Positions 45,085 to 53,933 of a stretch of 55,115 nt of DNA are shown in pieces (the stretch's first letter is position 1; each line of letters starts with the position of its first letter). The stretch comes from a bacterium (lineage in GTDB: Bacteria > Electryoneota > Electryoneia > Electryoneales > Electryoneaceae). The translations under genes were made by a program, and so were the position numbers. Location: the NCBI GenBank assembly GCA_028278125.1, contig JANQEY010000113.1:1-55115 (forward strand), given 5' to 3'. The notes beneath the pieces are model-generated. The model ran no database searches and was not told the origin of the DNA. It saw nothing but the letters and a program-made list of their open reading frames with translations.

Positions 45085-46173
45085 ATGAGGTTTATCAGCC
45101 TGCTGTTATTAATAAGTCTGTTTATTGTTCCACTTGCTTTTTGCCAGACAAACCTTGTTGAAGGTCAGGGGATGGGCGAAACTAGGGATATAGCTATTGA
45201 AGCCGCAAAACGTGACGCTGTGCAAAAATCTGTGGGCACGGTTATCAGCTCTGAGACAATAGTAAAAAATTACGCCCTATTGTCTGACAGGATTCTCAGT
45301 AAATCAATCGGTTATGTCAAATCATATGATATTAAAAGTGAAAATGTTGAAGTTGACGGGATCATTAACGTCCTAATCAATGCAGAGGTAGGAGAGATTC
45401 TTGATGAAGTACTGCGGGATCGGGCGGCGATGGAGTTACTTCTTACATGGTTAAGCAAACCCCGGGTACTTGTGGCCTTGACAGAGTCAAATGTTGGAGA
45501 TGAGTCTTCTCGTATCGCAGAATCTGCAATTGCAGAAGAACTTTTAAAGATTGGTTTTAATGTTGTACAGGGAGTTGATGTAGGTGGTGCGTCAGTTGTC
45601 ATCAGCGCTCTGAATGGCCAGGGTGTATTAAATACAGGTGGGGCGGAGCTGATCCTTGCAGGCCATGCTTCAGCCACCGAAGGAAACGCTCCACAGGTTA
45701 TGAAAAACGCCGGTATGACAACCTCGCAGGCTGTTATCCAGGCTAAGGTATACCGGTCAGATAACCGCAATGTACTGGCGGTCCACCGAGCTCAGAAATC
45801 ACGTCCAAATATTAATGCTACGGCGGCAGGTGCAGAAGCGTTAGGCTTTGCGGCTGAAGAACTCGCCCAGATGCTTATATCTGATGTTGTAAAACTCTGG
45901 TCACTTCAGCAAAGCAATACTGTCCCTGTTGAAATAGAATTCCATCAGGCAACTTTCAGTGTTCGAGGTTTATTACTGGATTTCCTGGCAAAACAGGAAA
46001 TAATTGAACAGGTGAATGAACGTGGATTAATGGACGGTGTTTTTTCCTGCCAGGTGGAGGTAGAAGGACGAGCTCAGGATGTGGCTACTATCCTTGATGG
46101 ATTTTCCGCCGAGGGAAAGGCCTGGACAGTCACCGGGATGACTTCTGGAAAAGTTATCCTGACTCCACGCTAA
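45085..46173 (+). CDS. Periplasmic FlgT/LPP20-like protein
   Basis: A 362-residue exported protein with a signal peptide at about 1-20 (FISLLLLISLFIVPLAFCQ). The N-terminal module (about 22-115; GMGETRDIAIEAAKRDAVQKSVG, ISKSIGYVKSYDIKS-like, INVLINAEVG) matches the SHS2-like domain of FlgT and LPP20 lipoproteins. The middle is a CsgG/TolB-like alpha-beta region (RVLVALTES, ELILAGHASATE), and the end (about 290-362) is a compact alpha/beta domain. There are no flagellar genes nearby, so the role is probably general envelope function. It heads the run FlgT-like, ubiA-like, maf, rodZ-like (16-nt gap to the next gene). GGGGG precedes the ATG. Confidence 0.8.
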   Translation: MRFISLLLLISLFIVPLAFCQTNLVEGQGMGETRDIAIEAAKRDAVQKSVGTVISSETIVKNYALLSDRILSKSIGYVKSYDIKSENVEVDGIINVLINAEVGEILDEVLRDRAAMELLLTWLSKPRVLVALTESNVGDESSRIAESAIAEELLKIGFNVVQGVDVGGASVVISALNGQGVLNTGGAELILAGHASATEGNAPQVMKNAGMTTSQAVIQAKVYRSDNRNVLAVHRAQKSRPNINATAAGAEALGFAAEELAQMLISDVVKLWSLQQSNTVPVEIEFHQATFSVRGLLLDFLAKQEIIEQVNERGLMDGVFSCQVEVEGRAQDVATILDGFSAEGKAWTVTGMTSGKVILTPR

Positions 46174-46188
46174 ATATTCTGGTATTTA

Positions 46189-47061
46189 ATGTCCACCAGG
46201 TTTATCGCAGCAATTAAAACAACCAGGCCGGGGAACATAATTCTTGTAATCCTCGGTTCATTTCTTGGTAGTTTTTTAGCGTATATCTCCAATAACTCAG
46301 CTCAGTATGCTCAAACTTTTATCAATAATACATCCGTGTTGTTGGCGTCATTTTCGGCAGCTATCATTGCCGCAGGTGGATATTTTCTCAACGATGCTCA
46401 CGATTATAAAGAAGACAATATCAATAAACCATCGAGGCCTGTTGCTTCCGGAGAAATTTCTAAGAAAACAGCGTTTGTAATCGGGTTCTTATGTTTACTT
46501 GCAGGCGTGATCCCATCATGGCTGGTTTCTATATATTGCGGGATTTTTACTATTACGGTCTGTCTTTTCCTGGTTCTATATACCTTTGTCTTCAAATCAA
46601 TTCCGCTGCTCGGTAATATTATCGTTTCGATATGTGGAGGTGCGCCATTATTGTATGGAGCATTGGCGGTGGACTATATAAACGCAGGATATATTCCCTT
46701 TACTCTTGCGTTTCTGCTCCACTCGTCTCGGGAAATAATCAAGGACGCTGAGGATGTTGAGGGCGATATTGTAGCGGGAATACGAACTCTGGCAACGGTA
46801 TATTCAAGAGATGCAGCAATAAGAATTGGTTCATCTGTAATGATATTTACTTCATTTATAATACCACTTCCCTACTTCGCCGGATGGATTTCCGCATGGT
46901 ATTTTTTACCTGTTGTCCCGCTAGTTGCTCTACCGATGGCATACTATGGCGGTGGAGGGATTATTTACCCGGGAAAGATTGAGAGTGGTAAAGTTCAACG
47001 TGTTATCAAATGGCTTATGCTGCCCGGTATGATCTGTATACTGCTTGGAAATATATTCTAA
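46189..47061 (+). CDS. UbiA-family prenyltransferase, DGGGP-synthase-like
   Basis: A 290-residue integral membrane prenyltransferase with about eight or nine segments. The two Asp-rich metal/diphosphate motifs are NDAHDYKED (68-76, the NDxxDxxxD motif) and DAEDVEGD in the second half. The NINKPSRPVASGEIS stretch after motif one is what one sees in digeranylgeranylglyceryl-phosphate synthases of archaeal-type ether-lipid pathways and related bacterial enzymes. It could attach a polyprenyl chain to a glycerol-phosphate, quinone or other acceptor. No quinone genes are adjacent. Its stop overlaps the maf start by one base (TAATG), so expression is coupled. Confidence 0.85.
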   Translation: MSTRFIAAIKTTRPGNIILVILGSFLGSFLAYISNNSAQYAQTFINNTSVLLASFSAAIIAAGGYFLNDAHDYKEDNINKPSRPVASGEISKKTAFVIGFLCLLAGVIPSWLVSIYCGIFTITVCLFLVLYTFVFKSIPLLGNIIVSICGGAPLLYGALAVDYINAGYIPFTLAFLLHSSREIIKDAEDVEGDIVAGIRTLATVYSRDAAIRIGSSVMIFTSFIIPLPYFAGWISAWYFLPVVPLVALPMAYYGGGGIIYPGKIESGKVQRVIKWLMLPGMICILLGNIF

Positions 47062-47648
47062 TGAAAATTCATTCTATACCCTGGACGCTTGCTTCGGCAT
47101 CTCCTCGTAGGCTAAAACTACTAGAACAGGCAGGGCTTAATCCTGGTGTGATCCCTGCAAGAATCGATGAAATTACTGTTGGTTATGATCCCTCTGACCT
47201 GGTAATTAAAAACGCCAGGACAAAGGCAGAATCAGTTATAAAAAAGGTTGAATCTGGAATTTTACTGGCTGCGGATACCGAAGTACTGGTTGATGACCGG
47301 GTAATGGGAAAACCAGAGGATGTGGCTGAGGCAAGAGAGATTCTCAGGTTGCTGTCCGGTTCGTGGCATGAAGTAATAACCGGATTTTGTGTAAAATGGA
47401 TCGACGGACAGAAATCCGGCGAAGGTGTCGAAAAAACACGTGTGCGGTTCAGATATTTGACAGATACTGAAATAGATTCGTACGTTTCCAGTGGTGAACC
47501 TTTTGATAAAGCTGGCGGATACGGGATACAGGAAAAAGCCGCTGTTTTTGTGGACAGGATAGAAGGTTGTTATTTCAATGTTGTGGGATTGCCATTAGCC
47601 CGTATATTCGGTATAGTACAATCATGGATGTCGCCTGCGGATAATTAG
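47061..47648 (+). CDS. maf: Maf-family nucleotide pyrophosphatase
   Basis: A 195-residue enzyme that hydrolyses nucleoside triphosphates (dTTP/UTP or modified pyrimidine NTPs) to keep pools clean and influences septum formation. The start at 47061 gives the family N-terminus WTLASASPRRLKLLEQAGL. The catalytic Asp is in LLAADTEVLVDD, followed by MGKPEDVAEAREILRLLSGSWHEV, and DKAGGYGIQEKAAVFVDRIEG near the end. Typical length. Placed between the UbiA-like gene and the rodZ-like gene (13-nt gap). Confidence 0.92.
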   Translation: MKIHSIPWTLASASPRRLKLLEQAGLNPGVIPARIDEITVGYDPSDLVIKNARTKAESVIKKVESGILLAADTEVLVDDRVMGKPEDVAEAREILRLLSGSWHEVITGFCVKWIDGQKSGEGVEKTRVRFRYLTDTEIDSYVSSGEPFDKAGGYGIQEKAAVFVDRIEGCYFNVVGLPLARIFGIVQSWMSPADN

Positions 47649-47661
47649 AGGGAATATCGGA

Positions 47662-48705
47662 ATGTCAGAAGATATTGTAGGCCGGAAACAAAAATTCTGT
47701 GATGAATTAAAAACGGCTCGTGAATATAAGAAGCTTGACCTGGTTCGCATCGCCGAGAGAAGCAAAATCTCCTATGATTACCTGGAGAAGCTAGAATCGG
47801 GTGACTGGGAGTTTCTGCCCCAGGCGTACATACGTTCATTCCTGTTGACCTATGCTCAACTTGTAGGGATGGAAGTGAACGAAGTGCTCCAGGAATTTGA
47901 TACCCTGATGGAAGAACCATCTATTGCTAAACAGTATGCGGCGGCATCGGAAGAATCATTTAATCTTAGACGAAAAGCAAAAAAGACACCTGTTGCCAAG
48001 ACCGAATCAGAATCGTTCGAATCGAGTGCTCCATCCGCAATTTCTTCAATCCTTCAACAGCCGGTATACTGGATTCTTGGAGTTGTAGTAATTGTAATTG
48101 CGGTTTTTATTATTTATAACCTTCCTGGAAAAGAGAAGCAGCCTGAAGTCCAGGAAATTCCACTTGAAGAAGTAGTCAAAGACCAGCAGGACATGATCGC
48201 TGAAGATGATGATCAGTCACCAACGGATTCCGAAGAAAGCAGTTCCTCATCCCAGGATGCCGTTGAACGAGTAGAAGAAAAGCATGTGGCAGCTCAACCA
48301 GCAGGAAAATTAACACTTGTAACGAAGGCGACGGACAAATGTTACGTCAGGATAAGCGCGGACAGGCTTGACAATATCCTCGATGATGTTGTACTGATAA
48401 AAGGTTTCACCAGGACTTATGAAGCCGATTCCCTGTTTGTTGTTGTTCTCGGAAATGCCGGTGGCATGGAGCTGATCTTAAATGGACGTAACCTTGGTGA
48501 ACTGGGAGAAACAGGACGAGTGGTTACTATTACACTGGGACCTGAAGGGCTAAGGCATTTGAGACGGGGTAGACGTGTGCAACCGTCTCCACCACCCGAA
48601 CAACCGGCTACCGAATCGAACGCGTCAGGGACACAGGCTGAGCCCGGAGACACGGATGCTACCGAGAATCAGGCTGAACCTGCAATGGTGACTCCCGACG
48701 ATTAA
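47662..48705 (+). CDS. RodZ-like protein with HTH and DUF4115-type domain
   Basis: A 347-residue membrane protein related to RodZ, a cell-shape factor linking MreB to the envelope. A Cro/CI-type helix-turn-helix (about 13-75; IAERSKISYDYLEKLESGDW and LPQAYIRSFLLTYAQLVGM) precedes a single membrane segment (about 136-157; VYWILGVVVIVIAVFIIY), an acidic Ser/Glu-rich linker, and a beta domain (about 215-300; TLVTKATDKCYVRISAD, TRTYEADSLFVVVLGNAGGMELILNG). A Pro/Glu-rich tail follows. No mre genes are adjacent. It ends the plus-strand run; the terminator-like hairpin at 48812 follows. Confidence 0.85.
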   Translation: MSEDIVGRKQKFCDELKTAREYKKLDLVRIAERSKISYDYLEKLESGDWEFLPQAYIRSFLLTYAQLVGMEVNEVLQEFDTLMEEPSIAKQYAAASEESFNLRRKAKKTPVAKTESESFESSAPSAISSILQQPVYWILGVVVIVIAVFIIYNLPGKEKQPEVQEIPLEEVVKDQQDMIAEDDDQSPTDSEESSSSSQDAVERVEEKHVAAQPAGKLTLVTKATDKCYVRISADRLDNILDDVVLIKGFTRTYEADSLFVVVLGNAGGMELILNGRNLGELGETGRVVTITLGPEGLRHLRRGRRVQPSPPPEQPATESNASGTQAEPGDTDATENQAEPAMVTPDD

Positions 48706-48779
48706 AAAACCGGTGAATATCTTAGTATCAGAGTATTATCTTTAAGGAAATATTTTATAAACCTATTGCGAACTATCAA

Positions 48780-49859
48780 GTGAATTATCAGGCATCTTTT
48801 TTCGAATATTTAGGGGAAAAGGTTGATACTTTTCCCCTCTTTTTTAAAGTTTTTATTGTTGGATTTTTTCTCCTCTTTCTGTCTCCAGGAATTTGTTCTG
48901 CTGAAGATGAAGAAATTTCAGATCCGGAAATCACAACAAGAACTGGTTTAACCGGACTATACTGGAAACCGAGAGAGACGGAACCTTATCAGCTTGAACG
49001 CTACGGTCGTGGTGTAATAATGTTTCAAGTTGTTACGGTGAATCCATTCAGCTATCTACCCAAAAGATCTGAAGAAACATCCCTTCCCAACCTCAGTCTT
49101 TCGTTAAAATATTCAGGCAATTTTGGTTCATTTGACAGTTATGGTGATAGTGACACAGCCAGGGTGGATTTGAGTGAGGGGAAATCATATTCCAACCTCG
49201 AAATAGACCTGGTTCTGTTCGATTTTCTTTCATTCAGGTTAAAATCGGTCAAACACTTGGCACAATTCTCGAATCCGGGCGAGTTTTTTAATTCTGAAGG
49301 TGAGATTATCGCTTCCGCCTCAAATTACGAAATGGATGGTCAACTTCGTGATATCAAAATAGGCCTGATCGGAACAACACCTGAAGGTGACCTGGAATCT
49401 ACTAAACTTGAAATCGGGTATCTCAATCGTCACTGGCAGCGGCCTTTTGCGATTGCTACAGAAGGTGGTCTTTCAACTCCATCGCTTTATATACCAAAGT
49501 TTCGCTTTAACGGGTTATACCTGCAGACCGATACTGAACCGATACCGAATATCTGGCCAATGCAGACTAGGCTTGGAGTCCAAGTTGCGACAGGACAGGT
49601 AGATGCTTCGACTGGTTCAGAATTATATTCGATCTTCGGTGTTGGAGATGAAGACAGGTCTTATACAATCCTCGGTCTTGATATAGACCTCACCTTTTCC
49701 CGTGAGATATACAGGAGAACAAATGCAGGAGTGAACCTGTATGCTGGTTATACCATTTTTTCCGGAAAATACTCTGCCAATGATGGCAAAGATTATAACC
49801 TGGACACCATAGAAACCCGCCTCCAGGCTACAATCTTTATTCAATTTAATCTGTTATAA
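48780..49859 (+). CDS. Putative outer-membrane beta-barrel protein
   Basis: A 359-residue protein of unknown function if read from the GTG at 48780. A hydrophobic signal segment (about 23-41; FKVFIVGFFLLFLSPGICSA) is followed by many alternating amphipathic strands (for example NLSLSLKYSGNFGSF, LEIDLVLFDFLSFRLKS, LGLDIDLTFSREIYRRTNAGVNLYAGYTIF), the pattern of a barrel, ending in FIQFNLL. The GTG has no ribosome-binding site and no other ATG/GTG/TTG suits. A perfect terminator-like hairpin (48812-48838 plus T-run) lies within the first 22 codons, so either the start is misjudged or this is an attenuator-like arrangement. Confidence 0.65.
   Translation: MNYQASFFEYLGEKVDTFPLFFKVFIVGFFLLFLSPGICSAEDEEISDPEITTRTGLTGLYWKPRETEPYQLERYGRGVIMFQVVTVNPFSYLPKRSEETSLPNLSLSLKYSGNFGSFDSYGDSDTARVDLSEGKSYSNLEIDLVLFDFLSFRLKSVKHLAQFSNPGEFFNSEGEIIASASNYEMDGQLRDIKIGLIGTTPEGDLESTKLEIGYLNRHWQRPFAIATEGGLSTPSLYIPKFRFNGLYLQTDTEPIPNIWPMQTRLGVQVATGQVDASTGSELYSIFGVGDEDRSYTILGLDIDLTFSREIYRRTNAGVNLYAGYTIFSGKYSANDGKDYNLDTIETRLQATIFIQFNLL
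48812..48845 (+). terminator. Terminator-like hairpin inside the start of the barrel gene
   Basis: A perfect 10-bp stem AGGGGAAAAG/CTTTTCCCCT with a 7-nt loop is followed by CT and five or more T. It fits an end for the FlgT-like to rodZ-like run, yet falls within the next open frame. Confidence 0.75.
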
Positions 49860-49911
49860 AACATCTTTGGTGCAAAACCTGTCTACAAATTAAGCCAAAT
49901 CAACCAATTAT

Positions 49912-51177
49912 TTAGTTGTTGTCCGGTATATTCTTTTTATAAAAGAATTCCTGGTCGAACTCGTTTTCACTCTTGGCTACGACTGTTGTTGTCATCATGT
50001 CGCCACAGATATTAATCATTGTCCGTGTCATATCGAGTAGTCGATCTACACCAAGAATTATTCCGATACCCTCAAGCGGCAATCCGATCTCAGTCAACAC
50101 CATCGACAACATGATCAATCCAACACCGGGTACCCCGGCAGTCCCAATGCTCGCAAGCGTGGCCATCATAACCACCCGGAAGAAATCGGCTACTGTCAGG
50201 TCGATTCCATAAACACCGGCAATGAAAACAGTAGCAACTCCCTGCATTATTGCCGTTCCATCCATATTTATAGTAGCGCCGAGTGGTAAGGTGAATGAAT
50301 GAACGGATTCTTTTGTCCCCAGCCGTTTTTCTGCAACGTTCATTGTCACGGGAAGGGTAGCGTTTGATGAACTGGTCGAAAACGCCACCACCATGGCGGG
50401 ATATACATTTCTGAAGAAATGTAGAGGATTTAATTTTGCCAGGATTAGCAATAATAATGGATAGACCACAAATCCCTGGATTCCCAGGGCGCCGACAATT
50501 GTAGCCATATATTTCAGCAGTGGCAGAAATACCGCGAGTCCTTCTCCAGCAATGACTTTTGCCATCAATCCGAATACGCCGATGGGAGCGAACATCATTA
50601 TAAATTCAACCATTTTCTGGATGACTTTATCGGCAGCTTCAAGAAATCGGACAAGGGGGTCCGCTTTTCCTTTAAGAGCCGCAATTGCCAACCCAGCGAG
50701 GATAGAGACGAATATTACCTGCAGCATTTTTCCTTCGACCATCGCCGCAAACGGATTTGTGGGAACAAAATCAACGATGATGTCCATTACAAATGGCTGC
50801 TCTCCGCCACCAAAATCGCCCTCAACCGGTATATCAAGGCCTTGACCCGGTCGTACCAGGAATGCGAGGGAAAAACCGATGGATATCGCGATTGCGGTAG
50901 TCGCGAGGTAGATACCCATGGTTTTCCCGCCGATCCTTCCAAGTTTGCTCAGATCGCCGATTGCCGCGGTTCCGAGGGTAAGCGACACAAGCACGAGAGG
51001 AACAACAAGAAGCCTGATTCCATTCAGAAAGATTCGACCGACGGGATCGTGAATGTATTTGATCAGAACTTCATTTACATTGGGAGGGAAAAAGATATAC
51101 TGTATCAGGCCTACAACAATACCGGCACCAAGACCAATCAGTATCCAGGCAGTTAATCCAATTTTTCTTCTCGCCAT
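49912..51177 (-). CDS. Dicarboxylate/amino acid:cation symporter (DAACS family)
   Basis: A 421-residue inner-membrane secondary transporter (GltP/GltT/DctA fold). Diagnostic segments: the serine-rich hairpin FSTSSSNATLPVTM (about 268-281), NMDGTAIMQG (about 306-315), and DRLLDMTRTMINICGD (about 382-397), which form the substrate and Na+/H+ sites. The TMDGTA-like motif is NMDGTA here, as in Na+-coupled relatives. It takes up glutamate, aspartate or C4-dicarboxylates. Monocistronic; converges with the barrel gene. An AACCGGTT palindrome lies upstream at about 51205-51212. Confidence 0.93.
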   Translation of the reverse strand: MARRKIGLTAWILIGLGAGIVVGLIQYIFFPPNVNEVLIKYIHDPVGRIFLNGIRLLVVPLVLVSLTLGTAAIGDLSKLGRIGGKTMGIYLATTAIAISIGFSLAFLVRPGQGLDIPVEGDFGGGEQPFVMDIIVDFVPTNPFAAMVEGKMLQVIFVSILAGLAIAALKGKADPLVRFLEAADKVIQKMVEFIMMFAPIGVFGLMAKVIAGEGLAVFLPLLKYMATIVGALGIQGFVVYPLLLLILAKLNPLHFFRNVYPAMVVAFSTSSSNATLPVTMNVAEKRLGTKESVHSFTLPLGATINMDGTAIMQGVATVFIAGVYGIDLTVADFFRVVMMATLASIGTAGVPGVGLIMLSMVLTEIGLPLEGIGIILGVDRLLDMTRTMINICGDMMTTTVVAKSENEFDQEFFYKKNIPDNN

Positions 51178-51244
51178 TTTCGGTTCCTCTCCGGATTATG
51201 TTTAACCGGTTGATTGCGGCTGTTCTTATCTCAAGAACACAAAA

Positions 51245-52810
51245 TTATAACGATCTATTTTTCTTCAGTGTCCTGACAATTCTTTTCAATTGCACCCGTC
51301 CATCAGGCAAAACAAGGCTTATCACCAGCCATGAAATTAATGTGATAAAGACCATCCACAATATTGCCAGTATCGGCGCAGCAGGTTGTGGGATAGAACT
51401 GAGTAAAATGTATAAACCTGCCGCGATCGACCACCAGAGAAATATTTTGCGGTAAGCTTTGAAAGTGATATTTCCCGGCAGTTTCGGAATCAGGAAGAGG
51501 ATCACAGTCATCTGCGCGATTGCCATTGCTATCCCCATCCCCGCTACGTTTAAATAAGGTAGCAACACGTATGCAAGGCCTATATTTAGTGCAGTCCCAG
51601 TTACTCCGATTCCCAGCAGTATCCTGTTTCGACCCTGTGCGTTAAAAACCCTGTTTATTAACGGGGTTACAACCTTCGTCCATAAAACAGGGCTTGCCCC
51701 TACCAGTGCAAGCGCTGTTACTGACGCCGCGCTCTCATCAAAAGCACCATATCCAAACAGGATCAGCACAATCGGTTTTGACGCGAGTGCAAGAATCACT
51801 GCTATCGGCAATAATGCCCATAATGATACTTCGAGTATGACAAGGAATTCTCTTGAAATGTCTTCTGCCTTTTTCTTTTCAACCATCTCGCTGAACCGTG
51901 GCAGCAGAATCCGCATCAACGCAAGTCCAGCTGTAGCAGCGGGAGTTTCCACGATAAACCGGGCATACCAGAGTGCGGCAACAGATCCGACTCCCAGAAC
52001 TGACACGATTCTTTTATCAATAAATACTCTGCTCTGAACAGCAATAGCAAGTAACAGCAACGGCCAGAAATTTGCCAGGAAAGGGATGAGTATTTTTAAA
52101 ATCCTTTGACCGGTAATTCGTACACGCTTCATATCCCAGTCACGGATATCCCAGAGTAAAAAGCTGAGCAGAACCAGGGCAGATAAATTATAGCCGATTA
52201 CAAGGAGGATTTCAGGTAGTTTGCCAAATCCAACCAGGGCGATAAATACTATCAGTGTAACATTTATAAATAAATTAAGGGATGAAAACAGGCGGAACCG
52301 GTGAATACTTGCAAGCATGTACCCGGTAAAAAAACACGCAACAAACAGGGGGATGGATGGTGCGATCCAACGGATCATTGTCGTTACAATTGCAGCGTCA
52401 TCCACTGAATATCCAACAACCTGAAGCTGTGTAATTTTTTCAGCAATCAGGTTGACTATCACTGCAGTGATTAACGAAAAGAGGAGAAAAAACCAGGCAA
52501 GAAAACGAACCAGTATACTTGCGCTGTTATTCGCATTTCGAGTTCGCCAGCGTGTCAATAATGGAATAAAAGCTGTTTCGACCTGGTTTCCACAGAGGAT
52601 ATGCTGCAGGTTTTTACTCAGGTCGAGGGCAATTCGTAGTGCATCGGCTATGATGCTGGTGCCGTAAAAGAACGCGACCATCCATTCTCGTACAAATCCT
52701 GTAGCTTTCCCGATTATCGTGAGAGTGGTAATAATGATACCTTCTCTCAACAGGCCGGGTCTGCTTTCATTTTTAGCGTTCCTTTTTTGCGATACTGGCT
52801 TAGCCGGCAT
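51245..52810 (-). CDS. murJ: Lipid II flippase MurJ (MviN family)
   Basis: A 521-residue integral membrane protein of the MOP superfamily with about 14 segments. The N-terminus after a basic stretch, GKATGFVREWMVAFFYGTSIIADALRIAL, carries the conserved Arg and Asp of MurJ, and LQHILCGNQVETAFIPLL follows. It flips the peptidoglycan precursor lipid II. It is a little divergent from well-studied MurJ, so a related polysaccharide exporter is possible. It lies 142 nt after ribokinase and 67 nt before the symporter gene on the same strand. Confidence 0.82.
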   Translation of the reverse strand: MPAKPVSQKRNAKNESRPGLLREGIIITTLTIIGKATGFVREWMVAFFYGTSIIADALRIALDLSKNLQHILCGNQVETAFIPLLTRWRTRNANNSASILVRFLAWFFLLFSLITAVIVNLIAEKITQLQVVGYSVDDAAIVTTMIRWIAPSIPLFVACFFTGYMLASIHRFRLFSSLNLFINVTLIVFIALVGFGKLPEILLVIGYNLSALVLLSFLLWDIRDWDMKRVRITGQRILKILIPFLANFWPLLLLAIAVQSRVFIDKRIVSVLGVGSVAALWYARFIVETPAATAGLALMRILLPRFSEMVEKKKAEDISREFLVILEVSLWALLPIAVILALASKPIVLILFGYGAFDESAASVTALALVGASPVLWTKVVTPLINRVFNAQGRNRILLGIGVTGTALNIGLAYVLLPYLNVAGMGIAMAIAQMTVILFLIPKLPGNITFKAYRKIFLWWSIAAGLYILLSSIPQPAAPILAILWMVFITLISWLVISLVLPDGRVQLKRIVRTLKKNRSL

Positions 52811-52952
52811 GAAGAATAATCCACCTGGTATTTACAACTACTGGTTGAGGATAGTACTTCGCAATATTTGAAATTTTTCCAATATATGGAAGGTGGATCA
52901 GAATTACCATCTGGTTAATAGAAGTGATAATTATGTTGCTATCTTTCGTTAT

Positions 52953-53933
52953 TCAATTTCTGATATAATCCAACAATTCTTTTCTGTATACCAATCCTTG
53001 TTGAGCTCCGTACCTGGTTGTAGATAAACCGGCACCGATGTTCGCAAATCTTATTGAATCTTCGAGAACAATACCTTCAGATATTAACGCGGCAAGGATT
53101 CCGCAAAAAGCATCACCAGCTCCAACCGTATCCACGGCCTTTACATCAATCGCATCGAGTTTTTGGTAAGTTTCCCCGGAATTAAACCATTCAACGCCAT
53201 GATGACCAAGGGTAACAATAACATAATCTACGCTGTAATCGTCCCATATAGCAGAACGCTCCTCAACAGGTAGCTCGAGATAATCATTTGTTTTAAATAT
53301 TGCTGTGGATTCAATTTCATTAGGAACCAGGAAGTTGATATTTTTCGGTAACACCGGGCTGGATTTCCATGGAGCTGGATTAAAAAGAATTTTCAAATCG
53401 TATTTGAGAGATAATTCGAAAACTCTTTTAACAGTTTGCTCGGGTAGTTCGTTTTGCATCAAAACCATGTCAGCCCATGCAAACTCATTTTCATTTGAGT
53501 TTATCATCTCGGGAGTAAGTTTGCCATATGCACCCGGGCATGATACGATATGGTTCTCACCGTCGGGATTAACAGCAATCACTGATTCGGCAGTGTGATA
53601 ATTGTCCTGGTAGATTACATGGTCAAGATTTACACCATCCTCTTTTAAAGGTTGCAAAACTATCTTGGCGGCTTCATCATTTCCGATAGATGTTACAAAT
53701 TTAACATCTGCTCCCATTCTTTTTGCCGCAAGCGCCTGGTTAGCACCTTTACCACCCGGGAAAACTTCCATCCGGTTACCGACAACCGTTTCACCTTTGA
53801 CAGGAAAATGATCAACGTAAAAAATCCGGTCGAGAACCGCTGCTCCAACAACCAGTAATTTTCCTGGTTTCCGTGGTTCTCCCGGTAATTCCGATCCAGG
53901 TATTATATTAAGCGGGGTATTTCTGTTAGTCAT
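52953..53933 (-). CDS. rbsK: Ribokinase (PfkB family)
   Basis: A 326-residue cytoplasmic sugar kinase. The PfkB signatures are GGKGANQALAAKRMGADV (about 60-77) and DTVGAGDAFCGILAAL (about 268-283), the latter with the catalytic Asp. An N-terminal extension (about 1-24; MTNRNTPLNIIPGSELPG) precedes the usual LLVVGAAVLDRIFYVD opening. It phosphorylates ribose to ribose 5-phosphate, or a related sugar. Its ATG overlaps the racemase stop by 4 nt (ATGA), so the two are translationally coupled. Confidence 0.9.
   Translation of the reverse strand: MTNRNTPLNIIPGSELPGEPRKPGKLLVVGAAVLDRIFYVDHFPVKGETVVGNRMEVFPGGKGANQALAAKRMGADVKFVTSIGNDEAAKIVLQPLKEDGVNLDHVIYQDNYHTAESVIAVNPDGENHIVSCPGAYGKLTPEMINSNENEFAWADMVLMQNELPEQTVKRVFELSLKYDLKILFNPAPWKSSPVLPKNINFLVPNEIESTAIFKTNDYLELPVEERSAIWDDYSVDYVIVTLGHHGVEWFNSGETYQKLDAIDVKAVDTVGAGDAFCGILAALISEGIVLEDSIRFANIGAGLSTTRYGAQQGLVYRKELLDYIRN

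Noticed and set aside
51203..51214. AACCGGTT palindrome before the symporter as another activator site
   Set aside because: Only 8 bp match the activator core and no sigma-54 promoter is nearby.
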